This document shows, piece by piece, positions 54,003 through 62,726 of a stretch of 64,000 nucleotides of DNA (position 1 is its first letter; every line of letters starts with the position of its first letter). The notes below the pieces were generated by a model that had not been told where the DNA came from, did no database searches, and saw only the letters and a list, made by a program, of their open reading frames with translations. Position numbers and translations under genes: made by a program. Source of the DNA: Streptomyces pinistramenti (GTDB taxonomy: Bacteria > Actinomycetota > Actinomycetes > Streptomycetales > Streptomycetaceae); assembly GCF_020564935.1 (NCBI RefSeq), contig NZ_JAJCXB010000022.1, positions 49,428 to 113,427 on the forward strand, read 5' to 3'.

Positions 54003-54581
54003 ATGGAGCTGATCCAGAACACCCCTGACCTGTCGGCCTACTTGGCCACCAGTGAAGCCATCGACCACGGCCATCCCCGCGTCCGCGCCACCGCCGCCGC
54101 CCTGCGCGCCCACGCCGCCGACGCATACACATACGCCAAGGCGGCCTTCGAGTTCGTCCGTGACACGGTCCCGCACTCGCAGGACGCGGGCGATCCGCGC
54201 GTCACCTGGCGCGCGTCCGACGTCCTCGCGCTGCGCACCGGCATCTGCTTCGCCAAGTCGCACGCGCTGGCCGCCCTGCTGCGTGCCGAAGGTATCCCGG
54301 CGGCGCTGTGCTACCAGAAGCTCGACACCCTGCACGGGTTGATCGCCCTCAAGCTCCCGGGGGCGCGGACCTGGGCTCGCCAGGATCCGCGGGGCAACAG
54401 GCCCGGCGTCGACGCGCGGTTCCGCCTCGACCGCGAACAGCTCGCCTGGCCGGTCCGACCCGAGTGCAATGAAATGGACTCACCAGTGCTGTTTGCTGAA
54501 CCGCACCCGGCCGTGCTCCAATGCCTGAGGCAGGCCGTCGACCGGCCGCACCTCTGGCAGACGCTCCCCACCGAACTCTGA
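54003..54581 (+). CDS. Transglutaminase-like cysteine protein
   Basis: 192 residues. A transglutaminase-like core is visible: FEFVRDTVPHSQD, then the nucleophile Cys in RTGICFAKSHALAALLRAEGIPA, the His in LDTLHGLIALKLPG, and a possible catalytic Asp in GNRPGVDARF. No signal peptide is present. Cytosolic relatives are thought to be peptidases or amidases, and the substrate is unknown. It lies 13 bp upstream of a B3/B4-domain gene and just after the terminator of the aldolase operon. Confidence 0.83.
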   Translation: MELIQNTPDLSAYLATSEAIDHGHPRVRATAAALRAHAADAYTYAKAAFEFVRDTVPHSQDAGDPRVTWRASDVLALRTGICFAKSHALAALLRAEGIPAALCYQKLDTLHGLIALKLPGARTWARQDPRGNRPGVDARFRLDREQLAWPVRPECNEMDSPVLFAEPHPAVLQCLRQAVDRPHLWQTLPTEL

Positions 54582-54594
54582 GGCACCACACCCC

Positions 54595-55293
54595 ATGACT
54601 CGCACCCTGCACGTCTCCGACGACGTACGCGCCCTCGCGCCGGGCTTCGCGCACCTCGCGATCGAGGCACACGGGCTGACCAACGGGCCCAGCGACGCGA
54701 CGACTTCCGGCCTGCTGGACGAGGCGGCCGGGCGGCTCACCGCGCGGCTGGCAGGCGGCGCCGTCCAGGACGACCCGCACATCGCGGCCTGGCGCGCCGC
54801 GTACTCCGCCTTCGGCACCAAGCCCTCGCGCACCCGCAACTCCGCCGAGGCACTGGCCCGCCGGGCGCTCGCCGACGGCCAACTGCCGCGCATCAACCGC
54901 CTCGTCGACCTCTACAACGCCATCAGCGTCGCCCACCTCGTCCCCGTGGGCGGCGAGGATCTGGACCGCATCCAGGGCGGCATGCGGCTGGTGCGGGCCA
55001 CCGGCGACGAGCCGTTCGCCACCGCGGCCGGCGGCGTGGAGACCGTCGAGCACCCCGAGCCCGGCGAGGTCGTCTGGTGCGACGACGACGGCGTCACCTG
55101 CCGCCGCTGGAACTGGCGGCAGGGCGTACGCACCCGGCTGACCGAGGAATCCGTCAGCGCCCTGTTCCTCCTGGAGGGCATGGCGCCGATGTCCCACGAC
55201 GACCTGCGGGCCGCGGGCGCCGAACTCGCCGAGAGCCTGGAGAAGAGCTGCCCCGGTGCCCGCATCGAGATCGGCGACGTCCAGCCCGGCTGA
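54595..55293 (+). CDS. Stand-alone B3/B4 (PheT-like tRNA-editing) domain protein
   Basis: 232 residues. The B3/B4 fold of phenylalanyl-tRNA synthetase beta shows in HIAAWRAAYSAFGTKPSRTRNSAEALARR, LPRINRLVDLYNAISVAHLVPVGGEDL, and GEVVWCDDDGVTCRRWNWRQG. The catalytic modules of the synthetase are absent. In PheT this domain edits misacylated tRNA; free-standing forms are thought to act in trans, but this is not proven here. Paired with a transglutaminase-like gene. Confidence 0.86.
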   Translation: MTRTLHVSDDVRALAPGFAHLAIEAHGLTNGPSDATTSGLLDEAAGRLTARLAGGAVQDDPHIAAWRAAYSAFGTKPSRTRNSAEALARRALADGQLPRINRLVDLYNAISVAHLVPVGGEDLDRIQGGMRLVRATGDEPFATAAGGVETVEHPEPGEVVWCDDDGVTCRRWNWRQGVRTRLTEESVSALFLLEGMAPMSHDDLRAAGAELAESLEKSCPGARIEIGDVQPG

Positions 55294-55300
55294 CCTGCCG

Positions 55301-56017
55301 TTACGCGGCGCCTCCGGGCGCGGCGGGGGCGGAGCCGCCCAGGTGTGCCGGGATCCACCAGGTGTCGTCGGGGCCCTTGGGCCGCACCGGATAGGCGCGC
55401 TGGGCGGCCTCCAGCAGATCCTGCACCCGTGCCCGCAGCCGGTCGGTGATCTTCTCCGCCTGCTCGGCAGGATCGGCCTCCAGCGGCTCGCCGACCCGGA
55501 TCGTGATGGGGAAGTGGTGCCGGCCCAGATCGCGCTTGTGGCCCTTTGTCCACAGCCGCTGGGTGCCCCACAGGGCCATCGGCAGCAGCGGCACCCCGGC
55601 CTCCTGCGCCAGCCGCGCGGCCCCCGACTTGAAGTTCTTCAGCGTGAACGATTCGGAGATCGTCGCCTCCGGGAAGACGCCGATCACCTCGCCCGAGCGC
55701 AGCGCCGTCAGCGCGTGCCGGTACGCGTGCACGCCCTGCGAGCGGTCCACCGGGATGTGCTTCATGGCGCGCATCAACGGCCCCGACACCTTGTGCCGGA
55801 ACACCGACTCCTTGGCCATGAACCGCACCAGGCGCTTGGCCGGCCGCGCCGCGAGGCCGGCGAAGACGAAGTCCAGATAGCCGATGTGATTGCTCACCAG
55901 CACCGCACCGCCGCGCCGCGGAATGTTGTCCGCGCCGACGATGTCGAACTTCAGGTCCATGGACTTGAAGATGGTGCGAGCGGCACCGATCACCGGCGGA
56001 TAGACGAGCTCTGCCAT
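55301..56017 (-). CDS. 1-Acyl-sn-glycerol-3-phosphate acyltransferase (PlsC-like)
   Basis: 238 residues. Acyltransferase motifs: I, VSNHIGYLDFV (NHxxxxD); II, the block FMAKESVFRH and IPVDRSQG; III, VIGVFPEATIS; IV, LLPMALWGTQRLW. It acylates lysophosphatidic acid at the membrane in phospholipid synthesis. ATG at 56017 with GGAGG-like bases (GGGTCCTCC complement) just upstream. The stop is 7 bp from the convergent B3/B4 gene. Confidence 0.9.
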   Translation of the reverse strand: MAELVYPPVIGAARTIFKSMDLKFDIVGADNIPRRGGAVLVSNHIGYLDFVFAGLAARPAKRLVRFMAKESVFRHKVSGPLMRAMKHIPVDRSQGVHAYRHALTALRSGEVIGVFPEATISESFTLKNFKSGAARLAQEAGVPLLPMALWGTQRLWTKGHKRDLGRHHFPITIRVGEPLEADPAEQAEKITDRLRARVQDLLEAAQRAYPVRPKGPDDTWWIPAHLGGSAPAAPGGAA

Positions 56018-56331
56018 GTCGGAGGACCCCATTTCTGTACCCGGGGAGGGTTCTCCCGGCGGAAACCTACGCAGCCGTAAGTGTGCGGCTTTCGGGTGAT
56101 CGTGCCCGATCAGGGCCCTGGCGGCTACCGCGCGGGCCGCCAAGGACGGGAGATTCTCGTCACGTGAGGGTCGCTCACCGCGCGTCATTCCCCTCCTGAA
56201 GGTACACGGCCCGCCGGAACGCGAAGGATCCGGGAATCTTTACGCCCCGCCGCACGCTGCACCCCACGACGACTGGACGTGGTGGGCGCCCGGCGCCCGC
56301 GTGCCCCACCACCGCGACGGAAGGCTGATCG
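56018..56331. other. Divergent intergenic region, acyltransferase and thioredoxin-like genes
   Basis: 314 bp with no supported gene. It must carry promoters in both directions. A less GC-rich stretch near 56150-56250 is the likely site. No operator or hairpin stands out. Confidence 0.5.
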
Positions 56332-56664
56332 GTGCGCGGACCCGACGACGGACAGCGGCTCGGCGCCGCGGACATCGGCACACAACCGGGGGAGCGGGCC
56401 ACCCTCGTCCAGTTCTCCAGCGCCTTCTGTCAGCCCTGCCGCGCCACCCGCCGCACCCTCACCGAGGTCGCCGCGATGATCGGGGGCGTCACCCATGTCG
56501 AGATCGACGCCGAGGCCCATCTCGGCCTCGTCCGCAGGCTGGGCATCGAGCGCACGCCGACCGTCCTGGTGCTGGATGCGGCGGGCCGGATCGTGCGCCG
56601 CGCGGCGGGCCTGCCGCGCAAGGCCGACGTCATCGCTGCACTCGGCGAGGCGGTCCGTGATTGA
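56332..56664 (+). CDS. Thioredoxin-like protein
   Basis: 110 residues. The active site FCQPCRATRRT (CxxC, with Gln-Pro in place of the usual Gly-Pro) follows LVQFSSA. The cis-Pro loop is ERTPTVLVLD. It is slightly short for a full thioredoxin but complete across the fold. Cytosolic, no signal. GTG start with GAAGG upstream. It precedes a flavin reductase gene by 225 bp. Confidence 0.87.
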   Translation: MRGPDDGQRLGAADIGTQPGERATLVQFSSAFCQPCRATRRTLTEVAAMIGGVTHVEIDAEAHLGLVRRLGIERTPTVLVLDAAGRIVRRAAGLPRKADVIAALGEAVRD

Positions 56665-56889
56665 TCTCCCAGATACCGGGCGCCACTTGACGCTACGCCT
56701 TGTGAATCGTCAGCCTGACGCCATGCGGCCAGGAACCCTTTTGTACGGACGCGTGCACGTCGACCTTCTGCGGACCGCCAGCGCGCGCTGTCCGCGCGCG
56801 TGAGCGGCGACGACACCTCCGCTGCCGGTACCGGAACGACCGCCGGCGGCGCTGCCACGGCTCGTACACCACTGCAGAAGGACAATTCC

Positions 56890-57396
56890 ATGACGGCATC
56901 GCCCGACCTCGGCACGCCCCGCACCGCCACCCCCGACCTCCTGCGCGCCGTCTTCCGGCAGCACGCCGCGGGGGTCGCGGTGATCACCGCGCAGGGGGCC
57001 CGCCCCGTCGGCTTCACCGCCACCTCGCTCACCTCGGTGGCCGCCGATCCGCCGCTGCTCTCGTTCGGCGTCGGCACCGCCGCCTCCAGCTGGCCGACGC
57101 TCGCCGACGCCGAGCACGTCGGCGTGCACATACTCGGCGAGCACCAGCAGGAACTGGCCGCCACCTTCGCCCGCAGCGGCGCCGACCGCTTCGGCCCGGC
57201 CACCTCCTGGCGCAGTGGTCCCGAGGGCGTGCCCCTCCTGGGCGGCGTGCTGTCCTGGCTGGTGTGCAAGGTCGTCGCCCGGGTACCGGCCGGCGACCAC
57301 CGGATCGTGCTCGCCCAGCCGGTCGTCGGCGACCCGGCGGGGCCCGGCAGGCCGCTGCTGTACCACCAGGGACGCTTCAACGCGCTGCGCGACTGA
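56890..57396 (+). CDS. Flavin reductase family protein (FMN-binding split barrel)
   Basis: 168 residues from the ATG with GAAGG 8 bases upstream; a GTG at 56800 would add 30 low-complexity residues. Family marks: FRQHAAGVAVITA, PVGFTATSLTSVAADPPLLSFGV, HVGVHILGEHQQELA, and the end LLYHQGRFNAL. Enzymes of this type supply reduced FMN to two-component monooxygenases. No obvious monooxygenase partner is adjacent; the only such trace in the window is a pseudogene at 49904. Confidence 0.87.
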   Translation: MTASPDLGTPRTATPDLLRAVFRQHAAGVAVITAQGARPVGFTATSLTSVAADPPLLSFGVGTAASSWPTLADAEHVGVHILGEHQQELAATFARSGADRFGPATSWRSGPEGVPLLGGVLSWLVCKVVARVPAGDHRIVLAQPVVGDPAGPGRPLLYHQGRFNALRD

Positions 57397-57608
57397 CGGG
57401 TTCCCGTAACGCTTCGTCAGCACCGGGTCGGGGCCGTTGGCCAGATCACAGTTCGACGGCCTTGATTCCGGGGACGAGACTGTATGTACTGGTGAGTAAT
57501 ATCGGTGTTGGCGCGGGGATCCCGAACCGACCCGGAGCCGCCCCAACAGGCGCCTATGCTGCCAGCACAAGGCAGTTCTGAAGAGACGAAGCAGGTAGGA
57601 GAGCCGGC

Positions 57609-58394
57609 GTGAGCTTGAGGATCGTTGTCTGTGTGAAGTACGTGCCCGACGCCACCGGCGACCGGCACTTCGCCGAGGACCTGACCGTCGACCGCGACGA
57701 CGTGGACGGCCTCCTCTCGGAACTCGACGAGTACGCCGTCGAGCAGGCCCTGCAGATCAAGGAAGCGAACGACGACGCCGAGGTCACGGTCCTGACCGTC
57801 GGCCCCGAGGATGCCAACGACGCGCTGCGCAAGGCGCTGTCGATGGGCGCCGACAAGGGCGTGCACGTCGAGGACGACGACCTGCACGGCACCGACGCCC
57901 TGGGCACCTCGCTCGTACTCGCCAAGGCCATCGAGAAGACCGGCTACGACCTGGTCGTCTGCGGCATGGCCTCCACCGACGGCACGATGGGCGTGCTGCC
58001 CGCGCTGCTTGCCGAGCGGCTGAACGTGCCCCAGGTGACCCAGCTCTCCGAGATCGCCGTCGCCGACGGCAAGGTCACCGGCCGCCGTGACGGCGACACC
58101 GCCAGCGAGCAGCTGGAGGCCGTGCTGCCGGCCGTCGCGTCCGTCACCGACCAGTCGGGCGAGGCGCGTTACCCCTCCTTCAAGGGCATCATGGCCGCCA
58201 AGAAGAAGCCGGTGGAGTCGCTGGACCTGGACGACCTCGACATCGAGGCGGACGAGGTCGGCCTGGAGGGCGCTTGGACCAAGGTCGACGACGCGACCGA
58301 GCGTCCGGCCCGTACCGCGGGCACGGTCGTCAAGGACGAGGGAGAGGGCGGCAAGCAGCTCGCCGAGTTCCTCGCGGGCCAGAAGTTCATCTGA
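57609..58394 (+). CDS. etfB: Electron transfer flavoprotein, beta subunit
   Basis: 261 residues. IVVCVKYVPDATGDR at the N-terminus, EYAVEQALQIKEAN, VLTVGPEDANDALRKALSMGADKGVHV and the docking segment YDLVVCGMASTDGTMGVLPALLAERL are typical. GIMAAKKKP matches the AMP-binding end. It pairs with EtfA to carry electrons from acyl-CoA dehydrogenases to the respiratory chain. GTG start. The etfA gene follows after 84 bp. Confidence 0.94.
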   Translation: MSLRIVVCVKYVPDATGDRHFAEDLTVDRDDVDGLLSELDEYAVEQALQIKEANDDAEVTVLTVGPEDANDALRKALSMGADKGVHVEDDDLHGTDALGTSLVLAKAIEKTGYDLVVCGMASTDGTMGVLPALLAERLNVPQVTQLSEIAVADGKVTGRRDGDTASEQLEAVLPAVASVTDQSGEARYPSFKGIMAAKKKPVESLDLDDLDIEADEVGLEGAWTKVDDATERPARTAGTVVKDEGEGGKQLAEFLAGQKFI

Positions 58395-58478
58395 TGCCCG
58401 CAGGCCGGGAGTTCACGCCGTGCGCCCCGGCCGGCCGCCCCTCAACCGCCTTCTTTCTTCCCGCAGGAGAGTCACCTC

Positions 58479-59441
<963 letters not shown>

Positions 59442-59477
59442 ACCGCTCCCGGCTCCCCGGAGCCACGGTCCGCAGTG

Positions 59478-59514
59478 CCGAGGCCCCGCACCCAACTGGC
59501 GTGCGGGGCCTCGG
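59478..59514 (+). terminator. Hairpin terminator after etfA
   Basis: A perfect 14-bp stem (CCGAGGCCCCGCAC at 59478-59491, complement at 59501-59514), 9-nt loop, 36 bp past the etfA stop and before the convergent HelR gene. Confidence 0.8.
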
Positions 59515-59570
59515 CGTTGAGAGAAGGGCGCGCATGGGCCGACAGCGAGGGAGCCGGGCGATCACGACGC

Positions 59571-61811
59571 CTACCCCGCGTCCGCCAGCCCCCCGAGCGC
59601 CCCGGGCAGCTCGCCGGTGTGCAGCACTCCGAGGCGCTGGGTGGCGCGGGTCAGCGCGACGTACAGATCGCTCACCCCGTACTCGGCCGGCTCCACGACC
59701 AGCACCGTGTCGAACTCCAGCCCCTTCGCCTGCCGCGCGTCCAGCAGCACCACGTCCCGGGTGAGATCGGGCGCGGGCCCGTGCCCGGCGTCCGGCAGCT
59801 CCGCGAGGAGCGACGCGTGCAGCGCCGCCGGGGCGACGACCGCGACCCGGCCCCCGTCCCGCGCCGCCGCGGCCTCCCGCGCCACGGCAACGGCGAGGCC
59901 GTCCGCAGCGACCCGCAGCGCCCAGGGCCGCACCCCCGTCGACCGCACCGAACCCGGCGGCACGAACGACGGATCGTGCGCCCGCAGGAAACCGGCCGCC
60001 ACCTCCATGATCTCGGCGGGCGTACGGTAGTTGACCCCCAGCCGCACGTGCTCCCAGCGGTCACCCACATACGGCTCCAAGATCCGTTCCCAGGAACCGA
60101 GCCCGGCCGTCTCCGCGGTCTGCGCCGGATCCCCGACGAGCGTCATGGAACGCGTCGGAATGCGCCGCATCAGCAGCCGCCAGGCCATCGCCGACAGCTC
60201 CTGCGCCTCGTCGACGACGATGTGGCCGAACGCCCAGGTCCGGTCGGCCGCCGCCCGCTCGGCCGCGCTGCGACGGTCCGCCTCCTCGTGCCGATCGGCC
60301 ATCCGCTCCGCGTCGATGACGTCGTGCGCAGCGAGGACCTCGGACTCCTCGTCCTCGAACTCATACGTCTCCGAGCCGGCGGACAGTTCCAACACGCCCT
60401 GCGCGTACGCGATCCGCTCCTGGCGCTCGGCCTCGGCCGCGGCGCGGGCCGCACTGTCGTCCTCGCCCAGCAGCTCGGCGGCCTCGTCGAGAAGCGGCAC
60501 GTCGGCCTCGGACCACGCCCCGCCCTGCCGCCGGATCAGCCCGGCCGACCCGTCGTCGAGATGGACCGGATCCGCGAGGAAGTCCGCGACGAACTCCTGC
60601 GGGGTGACCTGCGGCCACAGCTCGTCGACGGCCGCGTGCACCTCCCGGCTCGTCGCGATCTCCTTGCCCATCTGGGCGATGTCGCCGGGCCCCAGCAGAT
60701 TGGGCCCGCCGAACGGGTCGGCGCCGATCCGCTCCGCCAGCTGCGCGGTGAGCGCGTCAATGACGTGGAACGCGAAGACGGGCCTGGCCAGATTGTGCGG
60801 CAGCCCGCACTCGCGGGCCCGCAGGCGCGCGTCCTCGGCCATCGCCCGGTCCAGCTGGAGCGTCCCGTAGCCGTCGTGGTCGATCTCCGTCGCCCGCTCG
60901 GGCACGGTCTGCCGGTCCCGCAGCGCCTTCGCCAGCACGCCGGCCATCGCGGCGCGCCCCTTGACCTCGGCGGCGGCCGGGCTGTCGGTGCCGGTGGCGC
61001 GCACACCGGGGAAGAGCTCGCCGATGGTGGCCAGCAGCACCCCGGTCTCGCCCAGGGACGGCAGCACGTCGCCGATGTAGCCCAGAAAGGCCGGATTCGG
61101 GCCGACGATCAACACCGCGCGCCGGGCCAGCAGCTCCCGGTGCTCGTACAGCAGATACGCCGCCCGGTGCAGCGCGACGACGGTCTTCCCGGTGCCGGGG
61201 CCGCCCTCGACGACCATCACGCCCTGGTGGGGCGCCCGGATGATGCGGTCCTGCTCGGCCTGGATGGTCCGGACGATGTCGTGCATCCGCCCCGTGCGAG
61301 CCGCGTCCAGCGTGGCCAGCAGGACTTCGTCGGCGTCCGCGCCCTCGTGGCCGGTGCGGGTCGGGTCGCTGAGGTCCATCAGCTCGTCGTGGAGTGCGGT
61401 GACGGTGCGCCCCTCGGTGGTGAGGTGCCGCCTGCGTCGCAGGCCCATCGGAGAATGCCCGGTGGCCAGATAGAAAGGACGCGCCATGTCCGCCCGCCAG
61501 TCGATCACCATGGGCGTACGGGACGGGTCGTCCTGCCGAATTCCGATGCGCCCGATGTGGTAAGTCCGGCCGTCCCGGAAGTCGAGGCGTCCGAAACAGA
61601 GCCCATTCTCTCCCGCGTGGATCGCACGGAGCAGCCCGGACTGCTCCGCCACCTGCACATCCCGCTCAACCCTGGCCTGAAAACCGCTCCCGACCTGCAC
61701 GAGCGCGCCGCGCACCGACTCCTCGGCCTGCTCCCTGAGCTGATCGAGCCTGGTGTAGAGGCCGGTGATGAATTGCTGTTCCTGTCGTATTTCCTCGGTT
61801 GACAATTCCAC
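59571..61811 (-). CDS. helR: HelD/HelR-type RNA-polymerase-associated ATPase
   Basis: 746 residues. A UvrD/Rep-like superfamily I ATPase with Walker A VEGGPGTGKTVVAL (203-210), Walker B IVVDEAQELSAM, LVGDPAQTAE, NYRTPAEIMEVA, VVLLDARQAKGLEFDTVLVVEP and YVALTRATQRLGVL. The long coiled-coil-like N-terminus (residues 1-60) is the arm that enters the RNA polymerase secondary channel in HelD proteins. HelR in Streptomyces frees polymerase from rifamycins. The family call is sure; the rifamycin link is by analogy. The promoter region upstream is AT-rich. Confidence 0.86.
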   Translation of the reverse strand: MELSTEEIRQEQQFITGLYTRLDQLREQAEESVRGALVQVGSGFQARVERDVQVAEQSGLLRAIHAGENGLCFGRLDFRDGRTYHIGRIGIRQDDPSRTPMVIDWRADMARPFYLATGHSPMGLRRRRHLTTEGRTVTALHDELMDLSDPTRTGHEGADADEVLLATLDAARTGRMHDIVRTIQAEQDRIIRAPHQGVMVVEGGPGTGKTVVALHRAAYLLYEHRELLARRAVLIVGPNPAFLGYIGDVLPSLGETGVLLATIGELFPGVRATGTDSPAAAEVKGRAAMAGVLAKALRDRQTVPERATEIDHDGYGTLQLDRAMAEDARLRARECGLPHNLARPVFAFHVIDALTAQLAERIGADPFGGPNLLGPGDIAQMGKEIATSREVHAAVDELWPQVTPQEFVADFLADPVHLDDGSAGLIRRQGGAWSEADVPLLDEAAELLGEDDSAARAAAEAERQERIAYAQGVLELSAGSETYEFEDEESEVLAAHDVIDAERMADRHEEADRRSAAERAAADRTWAFGHIVVDEAQELSAMAWRLLMRRIPTRSMTLVGDPAQTAETAGLGSWERILEPYVGDRWEHVRLGVNYRTPAEIMEVAAGFLRAHDPSFVPPGSVRSTGVRPWALRVAADGLAVAVAREAAAARDGGRVAVVAPAALHASLLAELPDAGHGPAPDLTRDVVLLDARQAKGLEFDTVLVVEPAEYGVSDLYVALTRATQRLGVLHTGELPGALGGLADAG

Positions 61812-61893
61812 TCCTGACGCGATACGCTTCTCTTGGAAGACTTGCTTTCATGTCTTTTCTGCGAAGACGTGAAGGATTAAATATACGCAGGAT

Positions 61894-61925
61894 CAAGCCC
61901 CGGATGCCAATTCATCCGGGGCTTG
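61894..61925. other. Hairpin between HelR and DinB genes
   Basis: A perfect 13-bp stem (CAAGCCCCGGATG at 61894-61906, complement at 61913-61925) with loop CCAATT. TCTTTT follows on the plus strand. It lies 101 bp downstream of the DinB gene and 83 bp upstream of HelR. It could terminate DinB transcription or structure the HelR leader. Confidence 0.5.
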
Positions 61926-62025
61926 TCTTTTGAGGAATGTGAGGAATCTGCCCGCTGGGGATCACGGCTCACGCCGGTCTCGGGCGCGCGGGCATTCCGG
62001 GAGCGGCGTGGCCGACCGGATGGTC

Positions 62026-62544
62026 CTAGGAGCCGGCCGCGCCGTCGATCCGCTCCCGCAGCAGATCCGCATGGCCGTTGTGCCGGGCGTACTCCTCGAT
62101 CAGGTGGGTGTAGATCCAGCGCAGGTTGAGGTCGTGGCCCCGCGTCGTCGAGAACGCCTCGTCCAGGCCGCGGTCCGCCACCGCCGCGTCGCAGGCGGCG
62201 ATCTCGTCGCGGAAGGCCGCGAAGACGGCCTCGGCGTCCGCCGGATCGATGTCGTCGAAATCGGCGTCCAGATTTTCCTCGGTGATGTAGTGCGAGCGGA
62301 TCCGCTCGCGGGCGAAGCGCTGCCGGAACCACGCGCGTTCGACGTCCGTCAGGTGGCGCACCAGGCCGAGCAGGGTGAGCGTGGACGGTTCCGCGCTGCG
62401 CCGGGCGAGCTGTGCGGCGGTGAGCCCCGCGCAGTTGGCCAGCAGGGCGTCACGGTGAAAGTCCAGCCAGCCCTGCAGCATGTCCCGTTCCCCCGCTGCC
62501 TGCGGCATGGGGCGGCGCTCTATGTATGGTGCGGTCCACGTCAT
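62026..62544 (-). CDS. DinB/DUF664 family protein
   Basis: 172 residues. A four-helix DinB-like fold with the metal His positions in LLGLVRHLTDVERAWF, a middle DAVFAAFRDEI-type helix, and the C-terminal LRWIYTHLIEEYARHNGHADLLRERIDG. Actinobacterial members are thought to use mycothiol. Start at 62544 was chosen since the segment MTWTAPYIERRP is the typical beginning. Substrate unknown. Confidence 0.86.
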   Translation of the reverse strand: MTWTAPYIERRPMPQAAGERDMLQGWLDFHRDALLANCAGLTAAQLARRSAEPSTLTLLGLVRHLTDVERAWFRQRFARERIRSHYITEENLDADFDDIDPADAEAVFAAFRDEIAACDAAVADRGLDEAFSTTRGHDLNLRWIYTHLIEEYARHNGHADLLRERIDGAAGS

Positions 62545-62671
62545 ACGGAGAGTCTGGCGGCACGCGCCGCGGTGCGCCACGGGGTTTCCGGGGCCATGAC
62601 CTGCGGGAGTGCGTCACGAGGGTGTTGACCTCGGTACCCGGCCCCGTTAACTTCGCTATACGGATTGTTGA

Positions 62672-62686
62672 TTCCGTGAAGCGGAA
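62672..62686. promoter_or_regulatory. Candidate operator upstream of DUF6986 gene
   Basis: TTCCG-TGAAG-CGGAA, a perfect 5-bp inverted repeat with a 5-bp spacer, 41 bp before the ATG. The layout resembles operators of IclR-family repressors (AllR type) of Streptomyces C2/allantoin genes. The assignment is an inference. Confidence 0.4.
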
Positions 62687-62726
62687 AATGCCCGATGATC
62701 GGGCGGAAACACCGGGAGGGTGTCGA

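Noticed and set aside
59475..61802. A 775-codon plus-strand open frame across the HelR gene
   Set aside because: It mirrors the HelR frame on the other strand. Its product is Arg/Gly/Pro-rich with no domain, a common shadow in GC-rich DNA.
61894..61925. The hairpin upstream of HelR as a rifamycin-associated element
   Set aside because: The arms are in reverse order and the spacing is wrong compared with the element as I recall it. Kept only as a hairpin.
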